From NCBI GenBank assembly GCA_038093515.1, contig JBBPSI010000129.1:1-64000 (forward strand): 64,000 bases of DNA, written 5' to 3'. Made by a program: the position numbers and the translations under genes. Source of the stretch: Butyriboletus loyo. Taxonomy: Eukaryota; Basidiomycota; Agaricomycetes; Boletales; Boletaceae. Shown piece after piece: positions 10,872 to 22,522 of the stretch. The notes under the pieces were generated by a model that made no database searches, had not been told where the DNA came from, and saw nothing but the letters and a program-made list of their open reading frames with translations. Position 1 is the first letter of the stretch. The number at the start of each line of letters is the position of its first letter.

Positions 10872-13386
10872 ATGTCAATCGAGCCCGAGAAGAAACGCGA
10901 GTCGTACGAGGAGGATGCGACCGCGGTCGGTGTAAATGGTAACCAAGGAATACTGCAGGTGGAAGCACGACGAACGGCGGAACGGCAGCTTATTCGGAAA
11001 CTCGATTTTCGCTTATTACCCACCATTGTCGCCATCTTTTTGATGAACTACATTGATGTACGTCGCGCGTGTGGTGAGGCGTGCACGCGTTGTGTTGACC
11101 TGTGTGGTGTTGCAGCGCGTCGCAATAACGTCTGCTCGGCTCAAGGGTCTACAGGCGGACTTGGGTTTATCCGGTATATTCTCACTTATTTGTGGGGCCT
11201 GGTAACTCATCAAGATGACAGATGTTCAGTATTACACAGTTGTGGCGATCCTTTATGTATCATATTGCCCGGCACAAATTCCTTCCAATATGGTAGGCAG
11301 TCCAGCATCTCTGTCAGTGCATTAGTTTTGAACTGTCTAAAGGCCCTTAACTATGTGTCGAGGTCAGTCACATTTCCACATTTTCAGATAGAATGGCTGC
11401 AGAACGTTAGCCCTGCTTAGACCCACCTTCTACATCGGTACTTGTGTCGTCCTGTGGGGTTTGACGAGTGCTCTCACAGGCGTCACGCAAAACTACGCTG
11501 GTATCATGGCCTGTCGTGTCTTCATTGGGTTGCCGGAGGTAAGGCGACGGAAACTGCAGAGACGAGGACGACTGATGTGAGACGTCATTTCAGGCTGCAT
11601 TCTACCCTGGTGCCATGTATCTTTTGTCAAGGTGGTATACACAGAAGGTTTGTGTTACTTCGACCACATCGTAAGATCACACTAGATCATTTTATGTAGG
11701 AATTAGCTTTTCGGTCTGCCATTCTCTATGCCGGGTTGCTTATATCTAATGCTTTTGGTAGCGTGAGCTTCTCCGTTTTACGTCCCCATTCCAGCTCCTG
11801 ACTTTTTGGTGGCGCCTAGTTGTGGGCCGCAGGTATTCTTGGAAACATGAACGGGGCAATGGGCATCGCCGGATGGCGATGGTGGGTTTGGCAGCTATTT
11901 ATGGCTTATCACCCTTACCCTCTAACCCAGGCTTTTCTATATCGAAGGCGCTATAACGATCTCCATTGGTTTCTTGGCCATGTACGTCCAATGTTTGTGA
12001 TCCTTGGTTATTTCCATCTCACTCAACGACCATCCCAGGCGGTTGCTTCCGGATTATGTACGTCCCGAGTCTCCCGATGGTGTCGTTTGACAAGTTCCTG
12101 ATTCCTTCTCCTGATCCGATAGCCGCACAACACCAGGTGGTTGAGTCCTGCAGAGAGACACTTGGCACAGGTCCGGCTTGCGGAAGATGCTGGCGAAGCC
12201 GATCAGGATTCACAACAAGACTCGTATGTCGTCCATGTTTCCTGATGCTCCAGATACCAACCGCGTTTGCAGGGTCTTTGAAGGTCTGAAGTTGGCACTC
12301 AAAGATCCTAAGGTCCTGATTTTCATGTTCATGTGTTGCGCGCAACTGTTGGGACTTAGCTTCGTCATCTTCTTCCCAACGTGAGTTAGTGTTTCGCGAA
12401 TGGCTCTGTGATCGAGATCACACATGGTTGGGTTCAGGCTGACTGCTACTCTCGGCTACTCGACGACGATTACTTTGCTGATGGCAGCGTATGTTATGTA
12501 CCGTGTCATTCATTCTTGATATTTATTTCCTACGTTTGGTCAGCCCGCCGTGGGTCTTTGCAGCTATCGCGACGATCATCAATGCGCGGCATGCTGGTGA
12601 GCAGCCTACCCTTATTTCCTCTCTAATAGACTAGGTTTGAGCTGACGAACGCATATGGATGCAGATATCACTGGCGAACGATTCTTCCACCAGACCGCCT
12701 GGTGGTTGGTCGTCATCGCCGGCTACATCATCTCACTGTCTACGATGAAGACGGCTGGGAGATATTTCTCGCTGTTCCTCATGGCATCTGGATATTGCGG
12801 TATGTGCCCGAGTCTCTTGCCTTATTGTTCACCTTTCATCCTTTTCTGACATTTTGCGCGCGCATATGCATATGTTGTGTTAGGGTTTACGCTGACGTTG
12901 GTATGGGTGTCTAATTCCATCCCTCGACCACCGGCCAAACGGTCCGCAGCGATCGGCCTCGTGAACGGGTTCGGAAACCTGGGGACTGTGTACGTGGTTG
13001 CGTGTCTGTCCCACCCGTGTACGTTCATCTCGACCGACAGAATGGGATCCTACATCTGGCGAGCGAACTGGAGCCCCCAATACCATCAATCGATGATCAT
13101 TGCGCTTTGTGCGCTCGTGTTGGCGAGTTTCCTCGGTTTTGGTGTGTATTTGGTTCTTTTTCTTTTTCTTCATGCGTCTCGAGAGTACGACTGACCGACC
13201 CCGACTGGAAACTTTGACGTAGTCGTACGCATGCTGCTCGTGCGGGAGAACAAACGGATGGAACGCGCAGAATTGGATTTGATGCATGGACCTGAGCGGG
13301 AGAGGATCGAGGAGGCGGCCAAGTTGGAGGGGATTACGTTCGACGAGGCTGTAAGACGCAGAATGGGGTTCCGTTACCTGTACTAG
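10872..13386 (+). CDS. MFS transporter, anion:cation symporter (Dal5/TNA1-like) family
   Basis: The product is a 12-helix plasma-membrane permease of the ACS family, which imports small carboxylate or vitamin-type solutes with protons. Exon one ends in FLMNYID. Later exons give ARLKGLQADLGL, ACRVFIGLPE, AAFYPGAMYLLSRWYT, RSAILYAGLLISNAFGS, AGILGNMNGAMGIAGWRW, LFYIEGAITISIGFLAM and a C-terminal RENKRMER. All are hallmarks of the family in the expected order. About 16 short introns are needed, most with clear borders. The junction near 11300-11420, between PSNM and RPTFYIG, is the only one I could not settle. The start at 10872 is chosen over 10839 from the TATA position. The substrate cannot be told from sequence. 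A decayed paralogue follows downstream. Confidence 0.85.
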
Positions 13387-14504
13387 TTTACCCAGAGAGG
13401 TATGGTTCGGACAATATCATGTACTACTTATGTCACATGGCACAATGATGGTCGACTCTCGAGCAGCCGTCGCGGAGAGGACGTGAGTTGATGCTGAGCA
13501 AACATTAGCCAAAATACTATGGTGGTTTTCATCCATTCATTATTCCGAAATTGCCTTCTTCAACTTCTTCCACTTCGTGTTCGTGCAGGATTGTATCATG
13601 CAATCGCGATCAGCCGGTGAACTTGGAACTGGGACCCAGTACCGCACCTTGGTGGTAGGTGCTGTCGGCTTTGCCCAGATTTCGAATAGCCTAAGCTCCT
13701 AGATGGTGTGCCCAGCGCTGCACGGATTCGCTCGGAGAGGTGTTTCCTCTGCGGCACCGCCACTCACGTCTGCCAGAGGTGTGGCGGGTCCTAACGGAGA
13801 AGAAATGATAGTCTTCATTTCACCCTCGGGTCTACTTGCAAGTATTTTTATCCCGCGACATGCGGGCGCACCAACCCCAATCGTGATGGATTTTTCTATA
13901 CCTGTGCCAGGTCCGATTCGGAATAGGCGGCGCCATCGTATGTATTCGGCGAACATTGGAGCGTTTGGTTTGTGAGGATCGGCAAGCCACGGAGATTGGC
14001 GGAAACTTGAACGCGCCGACGCACCGAGGATTGGAGGTGGAGGATGTCTCTTGTTTGCTCCTACGTTGGGCCTGGAATTCTGTCCCTGTCGCACAGTCTT
14101 TCATTACTTCGTAGGTCTTGTTTCGATGCACATTAGGCCTGGTTGTTCATATGTTGTGTTGTTAGTCTGCCGAACAGTCCATGCTCAAATTTGTTACCGA
14201 GGAAATGACCATGTCAACATTGTACCGCTTCAGGGCGATCTGATTGCTTTTCCGATCCCTTTTTGAAAAAAGTGCACGTCCTCAGGCACTCGCGTTCCCT
14301 CGTGTGGGTTCGAACCCCGCATGGGAACATAATGACCCGGACGCCGCGATGTCTTGGCCAATGCCCTTGTGATTTGTGTTTGGACGGACGAAAAACCTTC
14401 CTGGCATCACGAGTTGTCGTATATTCATCGGGCTTCCCGAGGAATGATTTGGTTTGGTTTGGTTTGATAATTACGCTCACCATTTGGTTTAATTCACTAT
14501 TGTA
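13387..14504. other. Intergenic; hairpin resembling a tRNA acceptor/T-arm
   Basis: There is no convincing gene. A minus-strand open frame (13699-14094) has no recognisable motif. At about 14290-14325, GTTCCC and GGGAAC enclose GTGGGTTCGAACCCC, which imitates an acceptor stem plus T-arm and contains a perfect B-box core. No A box or anticodon arm is found nearby on either strand. Confidence 0.35.
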
Positions 14505-16332
14505 GGCGGCCTTCTATCCGGGGTGCATGTATCTATTGTCGAGATGGTATACCAAGAAGATAGGCTCACTATGCCTCTATTTCTTCCCTTTATTTCTCTA
14601 CGTGCCTTGATTCGTAGGAACTTGCACTACGCTCGGCCATTTTTTATGTTGGCCTATTAATATCCAATGCATTTGGTAGTGTAAGTTTGATCCCTGCGCA
14701 AGAGGTTTCCCAACTTACATCTGTTATCACCTCATAGCAGCTGGAATTCTTGGGAACATGCAAGGAAAACTCGGCATGATTGCTGCATGACAATGGTAAG
14801 TAGTTGGACTCCTCCCCAAGATACCCTGGCTTATCCATGTGCATGGACCTCCAAGGTTGTTCTATATTGAAGTACTCTCTGATTCTCCGGGCTTTGTCTT
14901 GGGAACCGCTGATGGGGATGCGTTGTGTTTATGTATAGGCGCTATCACAATGTTTTTTGGATTCTTGACTATGTGCGTGCCTCGTCGTTCAAAGTCAGGG
15001 GAAGTATCTTGGAAGCTAATCATCTTCCCCTTGACTACCGCAGGTGGCTTCTCCCAGATTTCGTGAGTGTCGAGAAGCTCAATGGAATGTATTCATTGAC
15101 AGACTCCTCGTGTTGCCAGCCTCACCCCCCTAACACGCGATGGGTGTCTCCTGCGGAACGCCGCTTGGCGCAAGTGAGAATGGCAGAAGATGCAGGAGAA
15201 GTTGATCAATATTATTCCGATGCGACCTGCGTGCCCGATTCCAAAAGCCGACGCGGCCTCAGCTCATTTCTTGATCTCTTCCTGCGGTATGAAAATGTAC
15301 AGTGATCGACTGTTGCCTACAGAACTTTCGATGGCTTCAAGCTCATTATCCGCGATGTCAAGGTTTGGATTTTCATGTTCATGGACTGTATTTGGTTCCT
15401 GAGGCTAAGTAATATCAATTTCTTCCCGACGTGAGTCTTTAACCGAGTGTGGGATGTCTTGCCATGGTGCTCACGAAATTCGCTTCCTAGGTTGACTGCA
15501 ATTCTTGGATGCAACATAACTGATACCCTCCTGATGGCTGCGTGGTTCATCTGGCCCCTCCTTTCATCAATCCATTCGGTACAGACCTCCGTGAGTGTTC
15601 GCTTCGATATGATGTAGAATTAATGCATTCAATTGTGGCAAGTAACGCCTGTACCCAAGGTTGAAGTTGACTGCTGGTCTAGAAGCGTATAGAATCGAAC
15701 CGGAGAGCGTTTTTTTTTCATATAACAGTCTAGTGGTGGGTCGTCATCGCCGGGTACATTGTTTCTTTAGCGACCATATCCACCGGCGGAAGATACCTTT
15801 CGCTTTTCCTCGTATGATGTACAACATAACTCCCTCGGGCCCTGAAAAACCTCGCGCTCACCTGCTAAGAGAGCTGTGGCGATGGGTCTGGTCAATGGAG
15901 TGGGAAACTTAGGGAACTTGTGCATCCATCATTTCATGCCCCAGAGGGCAGTGTATCAAGAAGATACCCATTGACTCGCTCAGGATTGGGTCATACATAT
16001 GGAAGACCAGTTAGGAGCCCATCAATCGATGATCATCGCGCTTTGCAGTTTCGTGCTTTTGAGCGTCTTGAATTTGGGTAAGTTGAGGCATGCCCCACCC
16101 CACACCCACTGTTTTTGTTTCATGCTCTATCTCAATCGAATGCATGCTCACGTATGTGTGTCTAGTTATGTGACAAATGCTGGTGCACGAGAACAAGTGG
16201 ATGGAACGGGAAGAACGGGCGTTCATGGGAAGATCCCGAGCGGGAGCGGATCGAGGAGGCGGCCAGATTGAAGGTATCTTGTTCGAGGAAGTCATCGATC
16301 CGTCGTCAAAAGGGATTCCACTACCTTTATTA
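14505..16332 (+). pseudogene. Decayed, 5'-truncated MFS transporter paralogue
   Basis: The order of exons and introns repeats the second half of the upstream MFS gene. Recognisable pieces are FYPGCMYLLSRWYTKK (about 14510), a segment matching RSAILYAGLLISNAFGS (about 14630), an exon matching AGILGNM (about 14745), NTRWVSPAERRLAQVRMAE (about 15135), and a C-terminal segment with HENKWMERE (about 16185). The N-terminal helices are missing. A TGA interrupts the helix near 14788, several splice sites are lost, and the C-terminal frame is shifted after the ENKWMER segment. It is a dead tandem duplicate. Confidence 0.8.
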
Positions 16333-16484
16333 ACTTGGTTAGGGTGCTCGTGTGCATGTACGATGCTGTGGATGACTTTTTTACAGGGATGGTCAAGTTC
16401 GTGTAAATGTGTTGCTGAGTAGCATAGGTCTCTTCCTTGTGATCTTCGAATTCCTTGTTTTTCTTGCTTGGAGTCAAGCCTGAC

Positions 16485-18357
16485 TATGAGGGGCAGGAGC
16501 GGACAATATTTCTTAGCGCTAGAAATTGCTGGCTTGGCGCTAAGAGCTGTTGGTATGCGTTAGGGATGTAAAACTATGTTAGGAATGTGAAGCTTGTGTT
16601 AGGAATTCAAAAATTGCATTAGGAATTTGAAACTTGTGTTAGGAATGTTAACATTAGCTAAGGGATCTGAAGCTCACGTTAGGAGTATGAGGGTGGTGTT
16701 AGGATCGGAAGGTAATGCTACCACACAAGGGCATTGTCTCCCTCGTGTCAAAACAGAGTGGATAGTAGGATCATGGATTTCAGACAGGAATGAGGGAACT
16801 AGGGGGTCAGAAATATAATTTGTATCGATATCATCAAGTTTCCAGGAATGTCATTAATTGTTGGTGGGTTGGTGACGCGGGAAAGTCGTGTCAACTTTTT
16901 CATCGAGTCCTTCCCCGACGACATCCTCCTATCTTAGCCGCACCACGACTTTGGAGAATATCTTCGACTGCGTCAACACCCAGCTGATCTACAACAAGAC
17001 CTACGCGCACCGTCTTCCTCCCAGTCTCAACAAGTTTGCGGCTTTGCTAACTTCCAATCAGAATGCTGTCTTTTCCCCCAAGGAGATCGGTGGTATTGGT
17101 AACTGTATGTCGGTCACAGCTGGATGTTATCTTGGAAGTTGGGATTGACCATTGCTAGCATTCAGTGGCTGGTCGCACTATCCTCTGCCTGATCCTTCGT
17201 TCGCTTTCAAGCCCCTGTTGATCGAGACCTCCTACCACCCCTTCATTTCCCTCTTCCACATGCTCGAGATGGTCAAGATGAACCCTGAACTTACGATGTT
17301 CACATTCAAGAACGGCACTAATGACAACTTCCAGACCTACCATGCTTTCGGCCACAAGGCGGATATCCTTCTCACCGAGTTCATTTATCGTATTGAGGTG
17401 GGTTCATTCGTTACTACACATTGACATCACATCGCTCCACAGAACTACACCATCATCTTCCAGAAGCAATGGGCTACTACCTGCAGTGTTAGCTACCACG
17501 ACCCATACCCCAGCATCAGCTCCTAAAATGCTTGTCGACCGTTTTCACTGCTTGCGCTACCATCCTCTTCGTCAGCCCTCGCCAAGTATATCAAGCGTTC
17601 GCTCCCGCTCTCCTCCGCCCGCTCACATCCCACATGTCTCTCACATCCCCTCCCGTCCTGTGTGACATCCCCTTTTTATACTGCCCCCGTGACCAACCAT
17701 AATCCCGATTTCCCGCCACCCCGAACTCGGTCTTCTCGTCACTTATAACCAGCCCTCCTCCCTCATGCTGTCATGTCATGCCTACACACATCAGTCCTCG
17801 ACGATGGCCCTCCCCCGATGCTCATCTACGACAGTGCTTCCTCCTCATCCAGCTCGTCCCCCTTTCTACTGCTGCCTCTGCCTCTGCCTCCACCCCTACT
17901 ACCCCCGTACCCCAATCTAGATTATAAATTCCGTGCGCGCCCACCGCCCGCTCGGTACGGGTGACCCCACTGCTAATCCTTAGTGTACATATATCACAGC
18001 CATGTATTGTGTGCAAATTCATATTTTTTGAAATCACTGTGAGTATTCTGGCTCGTGATCTGGTAGATGGACTGGCACCAGTACTGCTAGAAGGGCTGGC
18101 TCTAGGCTAAATAGTCCCAACCAGATAGTTTGTACTTGATAATGCATGTTGCAAAATTCTAACACAAGTCACAACTAGATCTAACGCAAACTTTGTATTT
18201 CTAACACCATCAGAATCCTAATAACTAACCTCGTGATCCTAACGCTATCTGTATAATCCTAACGCCATCTCCAGAATCCTAATGCAAAGGACAAAATTAT
18301 AGCTCCAAGCCAGCAAATTATAGTGCTAAAAAATATTGTCCGCTCCTGCCCCCCATA
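16485..18357. mobile_element. Fold-back type inverted-repeat element carrying a gene fragment
   Basis: The ends are inverted copies. TATGAGGGGCAGGAGCGGAC starts at 16485, and its reverse complement, with one change in that stretch, ends at 18357. Similarity continues inward (GGACAATATTT, TTGCTGGCTTGG). Inside each end are 7-8 copies of a ~20-bp unit around GTTAGGAAT, on the plus strand at about 16555-16710 and on the minus strand at about 18150-18285. CCTGAC flanks both ends (16479-16484 and 18358-18363), a likely 6-bp target duplication. No transposase is seen, so it would be non-autonomous. The superfamily is unresolved. The interior holds a host-like gene fragment. Confidence 0.65.
16888..17526 (+). 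pseudogene. Unrecognised gene fragment inside the inverted-repeat element
   Basis: Two to three blocks look like true coding sequence. One reads LENIFDCVNTQLIYNKTYAH and on to GGIGN (about 16950-17104). A second runs from GWSHYPLPDPSFAFKPLL to EFIYRIE (about 17170-17397). A 45-bp GT..AG intron and a last exon ending in SYHDPYPSISS then a stop follow (17443-17526). The junction between the first two blocks does not splice cleanly, and no start codon is evident. I do not recognise the family. It is probably a captured piece of a host gene. Confidence 0.5.
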
Positions 18358-18586
18358 CCTGACGTTAGAACCGCCACAGCCATCCTCAGTTTGGTAGAGG
18401 CGCCTGTCAAGGAACACCGCGTTGCGCCTGTTGGCCATGCCGCAATTTGAACTGCTTCAGCCACCGACTTCTTGGTAGGTTAACTCTGTTGAACTCCAAG
18501 TAACCTGAACGCTGCCTGTGACAGCAAAATCGCTGCCAATAAAACTACTTGTACCATCCGAATTTCCATCGCATCAAGTTGCTCAA

Positions 18587-21500
18587 ATGGCGCATCCTCT
18601 GATCTTTCGCGGAATAACATACTTTTATCCGATTGGCAACACGTCCGCTGTACGATTAACTGAACACCTCCCTCCCGAACAACAAGCAAACATTCTACTC
18701 CTGGCGTGTGGCGACCCTCGACACATCCTGTACACTGTACATACAAACGAGACGAATTCCAACATTGGTGCGTGCTCCACGTCTTCTCATTCGCCCAGGT
18801 TATTCTAACTCGACTCGCGTAGAGCCCCAGAAATTAGATGTAACTTGCTGCGACGTGGAAGCCGCCGTGCTTGGTAGGGCCTCGCGTTTCTCCTTGTGTT
18901 CATCGAAGTCCTGAATCTCTCGATCAGCACGCAACGCAATGCTGTTCACGCTCTTGGCTGACGAAGGCGCCCAAGATAGGCTAGATCTCATATGGAACAT
19001 CTTCTATCACTTCGTGGTGGATCAAGAATCGCTGACCTTGCTCATCGAGCACTGTCGTAAACTCTTAACGTTGGCAAAGGATCTCGAATCATGGAACGCT
19101 GGCCCATATGCATGCTTTCTGACGGTGTGCGACAATAGAACGCTCGCGGAAATCCATCGGTTCTGGAGCCTATATGTCTCAACGGCCGATTACACCCCGG
19201 ACCATCGCGAACAATTCCAGAAAAGCTTTTTGGATGGCATGAAAGAAGTCAACGACAGATTTGCCGACGGCGTCGTCATAACGTCATCTCGTTCCGCTGG
19301 ACCTCTTTTGCCCCTCGCCGCGGAAGCAGTTGCCAAGCAGTTCCACAAATTCTGGTCGACCGGGATCACAGATGACGGAGTGCATGGCACGGAGCAGGCT
19401 ACGTTCGTTAATCCTACGTTTGCCTTCTCCTTTACAAGGGACAAGTTTGCTGTCCACTATGGAGTGGACCCGGTCTCAGGATTTCATCTCGCAGAAGTTT
19501 TCGCGACCTCCCGTGATGAGACCCTCACTATGTTGGTGCAGAAACTGGTACGAGCAGCACGTAGCCAGTTCTCTCAGTGGTGCACCTCAGTCATAAAACT
19601 CTTGAGGCTTACCTCCATACCATCCTCAAAGCTCGTTGTTCGGATGTTCGCTGGGGACGCGCTAATGTTGTGTCAAGCACTCGCCTATCTCAACTCATGC
19701 GGCGCCGCTGTTACTCCGATCTCGAGCTCGCCGTGGAAAGCCTCGAGAATAGAGTTCGAGGAAAACCAGTACGGAGAAGGCGCTTCCACTCCCGCCCCAA
19801 CCACATTCAACGTGATCGACACGTCCAACATTTCTGATCATGTTGGACTCCTCAACCTGTTGGTGGCCACAACTCCCATCCTCTCCAAGTCCCCTTCTGC
19901 GACATTATTCACCGAGGCGCTACTTTCATACGGTGATGCACCTTCGACAGTCATCTTGGAGCGACTCTGTGGTGACATGCAAATCATGTCGCTTCTCTTG
20001 GGAATTATACCCTCTGCTTTCCTATCGCGGTTCACGACTCGCTCGAATGTTCATGAAACACTCTTGCAATCCTTTGATTCATCAGCAACGCAATACCATG
20101 AACAGGTTGCTTGGAAAGCCATCGGTGATGAACACGTCGTTTCATTAGCACCAGATCAACTTGGCCGCCTTTTGTTTGGAGTCTACCTTAAGATGTTCTC
20201 TGAGGAAAATATGACTCGTCAACTGCAAAATATGTCTCTTTCAGCTCCCCGGGCGTTCATGGAACAAACTCTCGTGCACTACACTCGTCGGAGCTTCGTA
20301 CAGCTACTGAATCATGTCAAGCCTCGTGTTCAAACGGACTGGACTCATGTCATGGAGAAATTTGATGATGAAGTCATGCGAGACGCCAGCCTGATATTGG
20401 GTTCCAACTTTTACCAAGAGATGTGCTGTCACTTTCACCTCTTGGATATCGTCACGTTTAGTTCTATGGAACAGTCGTATATCCGGAAGCTGCGCATAAA
20501 AACAAAATCTGCGATCTTTAGAGACTGGGAGTCGATTCCAGCAGTAGTCACGATCGCCCTTGTGATTCCTCGGAAGAAGATCATGGCTGTCGAATCGGAG
20601 CTTCGCCGGGCGGGAACCCCCGTGCTCCAGTGCGAGATCAGGAATACGAGTCTATGGAACATGTTCGCGCATATTTCTGCGGCATACGGAAAGCTCGAGA
20701 TTACTGGAGCTGGTCAGATGAAAACCGCGACCATTATAGAAGAGAAGGAAGGAGAGCCAACTTCTTCCCCTTTGGTTATTTTCTTCTCTGCACCATCAAG
20801 CACGTTGATGTTGTCATACAATGCAATTGTGGGGTTTAGGACTCGACCTTCGCCACGCATCTCTCTCAGCCCATTACTCACAGAAGCTATATTCACCGCA
20901 CCACTGGAAGACTCGCGACACGTACACATACTTGCAGAACCCCCTTCTCCACCAACCGCTCGTCCGTCAGCGAATAACCCGCGCACGCAAGTGGCCCAGG
21001 AGAACAGGCGGGCTCTCAGCGCACAACTGAATGCATCATGTACCGAGATCAGTTCATTCTTAATTCGAGTAAATATAACGGACCCAGCTGGTCAAGCTTC
21101 ATTGGCAGCCGGGTCGACTGTGAAGATCGAAGAGACACCGGCCCATGGGACTCACTTGTGTATCGACAAGTACGCGGAGAACATCTGCTTTCCGTTGCCA
21201 GTGGATGCCGCAAACACGAGGCTCCGTGTTGCCCGCAAGTCGATGTTCGTAGAGGTATGTTGATTGCCAGTATCATACTATAATTCGGAACAAAGTTGAC
21301 ACCTTTGCAGGTCATTGCGCCTCTACCATTATCCATGCATGTTCAAAACGAGCATAGCATTGCGAAGAGGTTCTTTACCGTGCTCAATGGCGCAGTCCCA
21401 ACATCGTGGAATGTCCACCGAGTGAATCTAGATCGATGCCCTCCGTTCAAGCCATCGGAGCATCCAGGAACGTCGACGTGGCTAGTCCCCCATGTCTCTC

Positions 21501-22249
21501 TTATGTTCTCTCACAGGGAACGCACTGTACGCGAGAAGAAATCTCCAACACTCAAGGACACCCTCGTGGACTTGAAGGATTCTCTTCATAGTCTGTTTCT
21601 TTCTGCTGCTGGAGTCCAAGGCCCAGTACGCCCTGTCTTCGTATTGGAGAACACATCTACCCAAGAAATGCTCGCTGTTATCTTCGTCGCTAATCTTCGT
21701 TTCGACGTTGGTTCACACACAGTCCTCGCCGATGCTTGGGTTGCTCTAGGCACGACGGCTATTCAGGATAAGCTCAGGAATCTTGAAGTATTCGGTGTCG
21801 TCGCGATCAAAATGGATGCAGATGAGTCAGAGGCTTGGCGCTACCTTCTTCCGCTGCTCGTCGAACGATGCCGAACCTGGACGCATCGACCGTCCTGTGA
21901 GTACCTGACCCATGGAACGATTCCGTTGTATCCAGACGCTGGAGCAAATCCCGAGAAGAGTCCTTTCTGCTCCTGTGGTGTCGGGGTTGGGACGGAGACA
22001 TTTCCAGAGCGGTTCAAGTCTCTCGCCCCGTACGCGACGCGAGCAGCCATCAGTCCTCTATTTGCGGTGCCGTATCTGGAGAAGGTGGGAATAATGTTAG
22101 ATGCACCGACGGATCAGGGGCGGTGCAGAGCGTGCGGGAAGCAAGGAGGGTCGTTGTCTCTCTGCGGGAAATGTAAGAGCGTGAGGTATTGTTCCAAGGA
22201 GTGTCAGGTGAAAGACTGGAAAGTGCACAAGAAAAGTTGTATTCAATAG
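18587..22249 (+). CDS. DUF4470-MYND zinc-finger protein 1
   Basis: Exons 18587-18767, 18823-18873, 18928-21254 and 21311-22249 join in frame to give 1165 residues. The N-terminal ~100 residues match DUF4470: FYPIGNTSAVRLTE, LLLACGDPRHILYT, DVTCCDVEAAVLARN, MLFTLLAD. That fold is also the N-terminal part of the dynein-assembly factor DNAAF3. The last 40 residues are a MYND finger with spacing CxxC, CxxC, CxxxC and HxxxC (CRACGK, CGKCKSVRYCSKEC, HKKSC). MYND fingers bind proline-rich peptides or act in protein complexes. The middle ~1000 residues have no motif I can name. The start is fixed by alignment with the paralogue at 38158. It converges on TPR-CHAT copy A, 273 bases away. Role unknown. 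Confidence 0.88.
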
Positions 22250-22522
22250 CGTCCTTTACAGATGACTGGACCTGTTTCGAATTCTCAGATATCGATTCGC
22301 TGCGCCTTCAAAGTTGGTGTCCTGGTAGTGTTCGAACGCCCAGTGTAACAGAACCGCGTGACGACGTCATGAGTAACGGACTCGGAATCCACGTTCTGGT
22401 CACCTCGTTGAAAATTGCAACGCAGTCGGGAGATCAAGGACATTGCCAGAGATCACGACCTTACGACTAGCCACCATACATGAAGCCTTGGTACGGACAA
22501 AACGAAACCCACGTCGACGATC

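Noticed and set aside
13699..14094. 131-codon minus frame
   Set aside because: No domain, no neighbouring exons, and overlapped by other open frames.
14290..14325. tRNA gene
   Set aside because: Only an acceptor/T-arm-like hairpin; no A box, D-arm or anticodon arm on either strand.
16485..18357. CRISPR-like or satellite array
   Set aside because: The ~20-bp units are diverged, lack spacers and occur as two inverted sets that fit a mobile element; the genome is eukaryotic.
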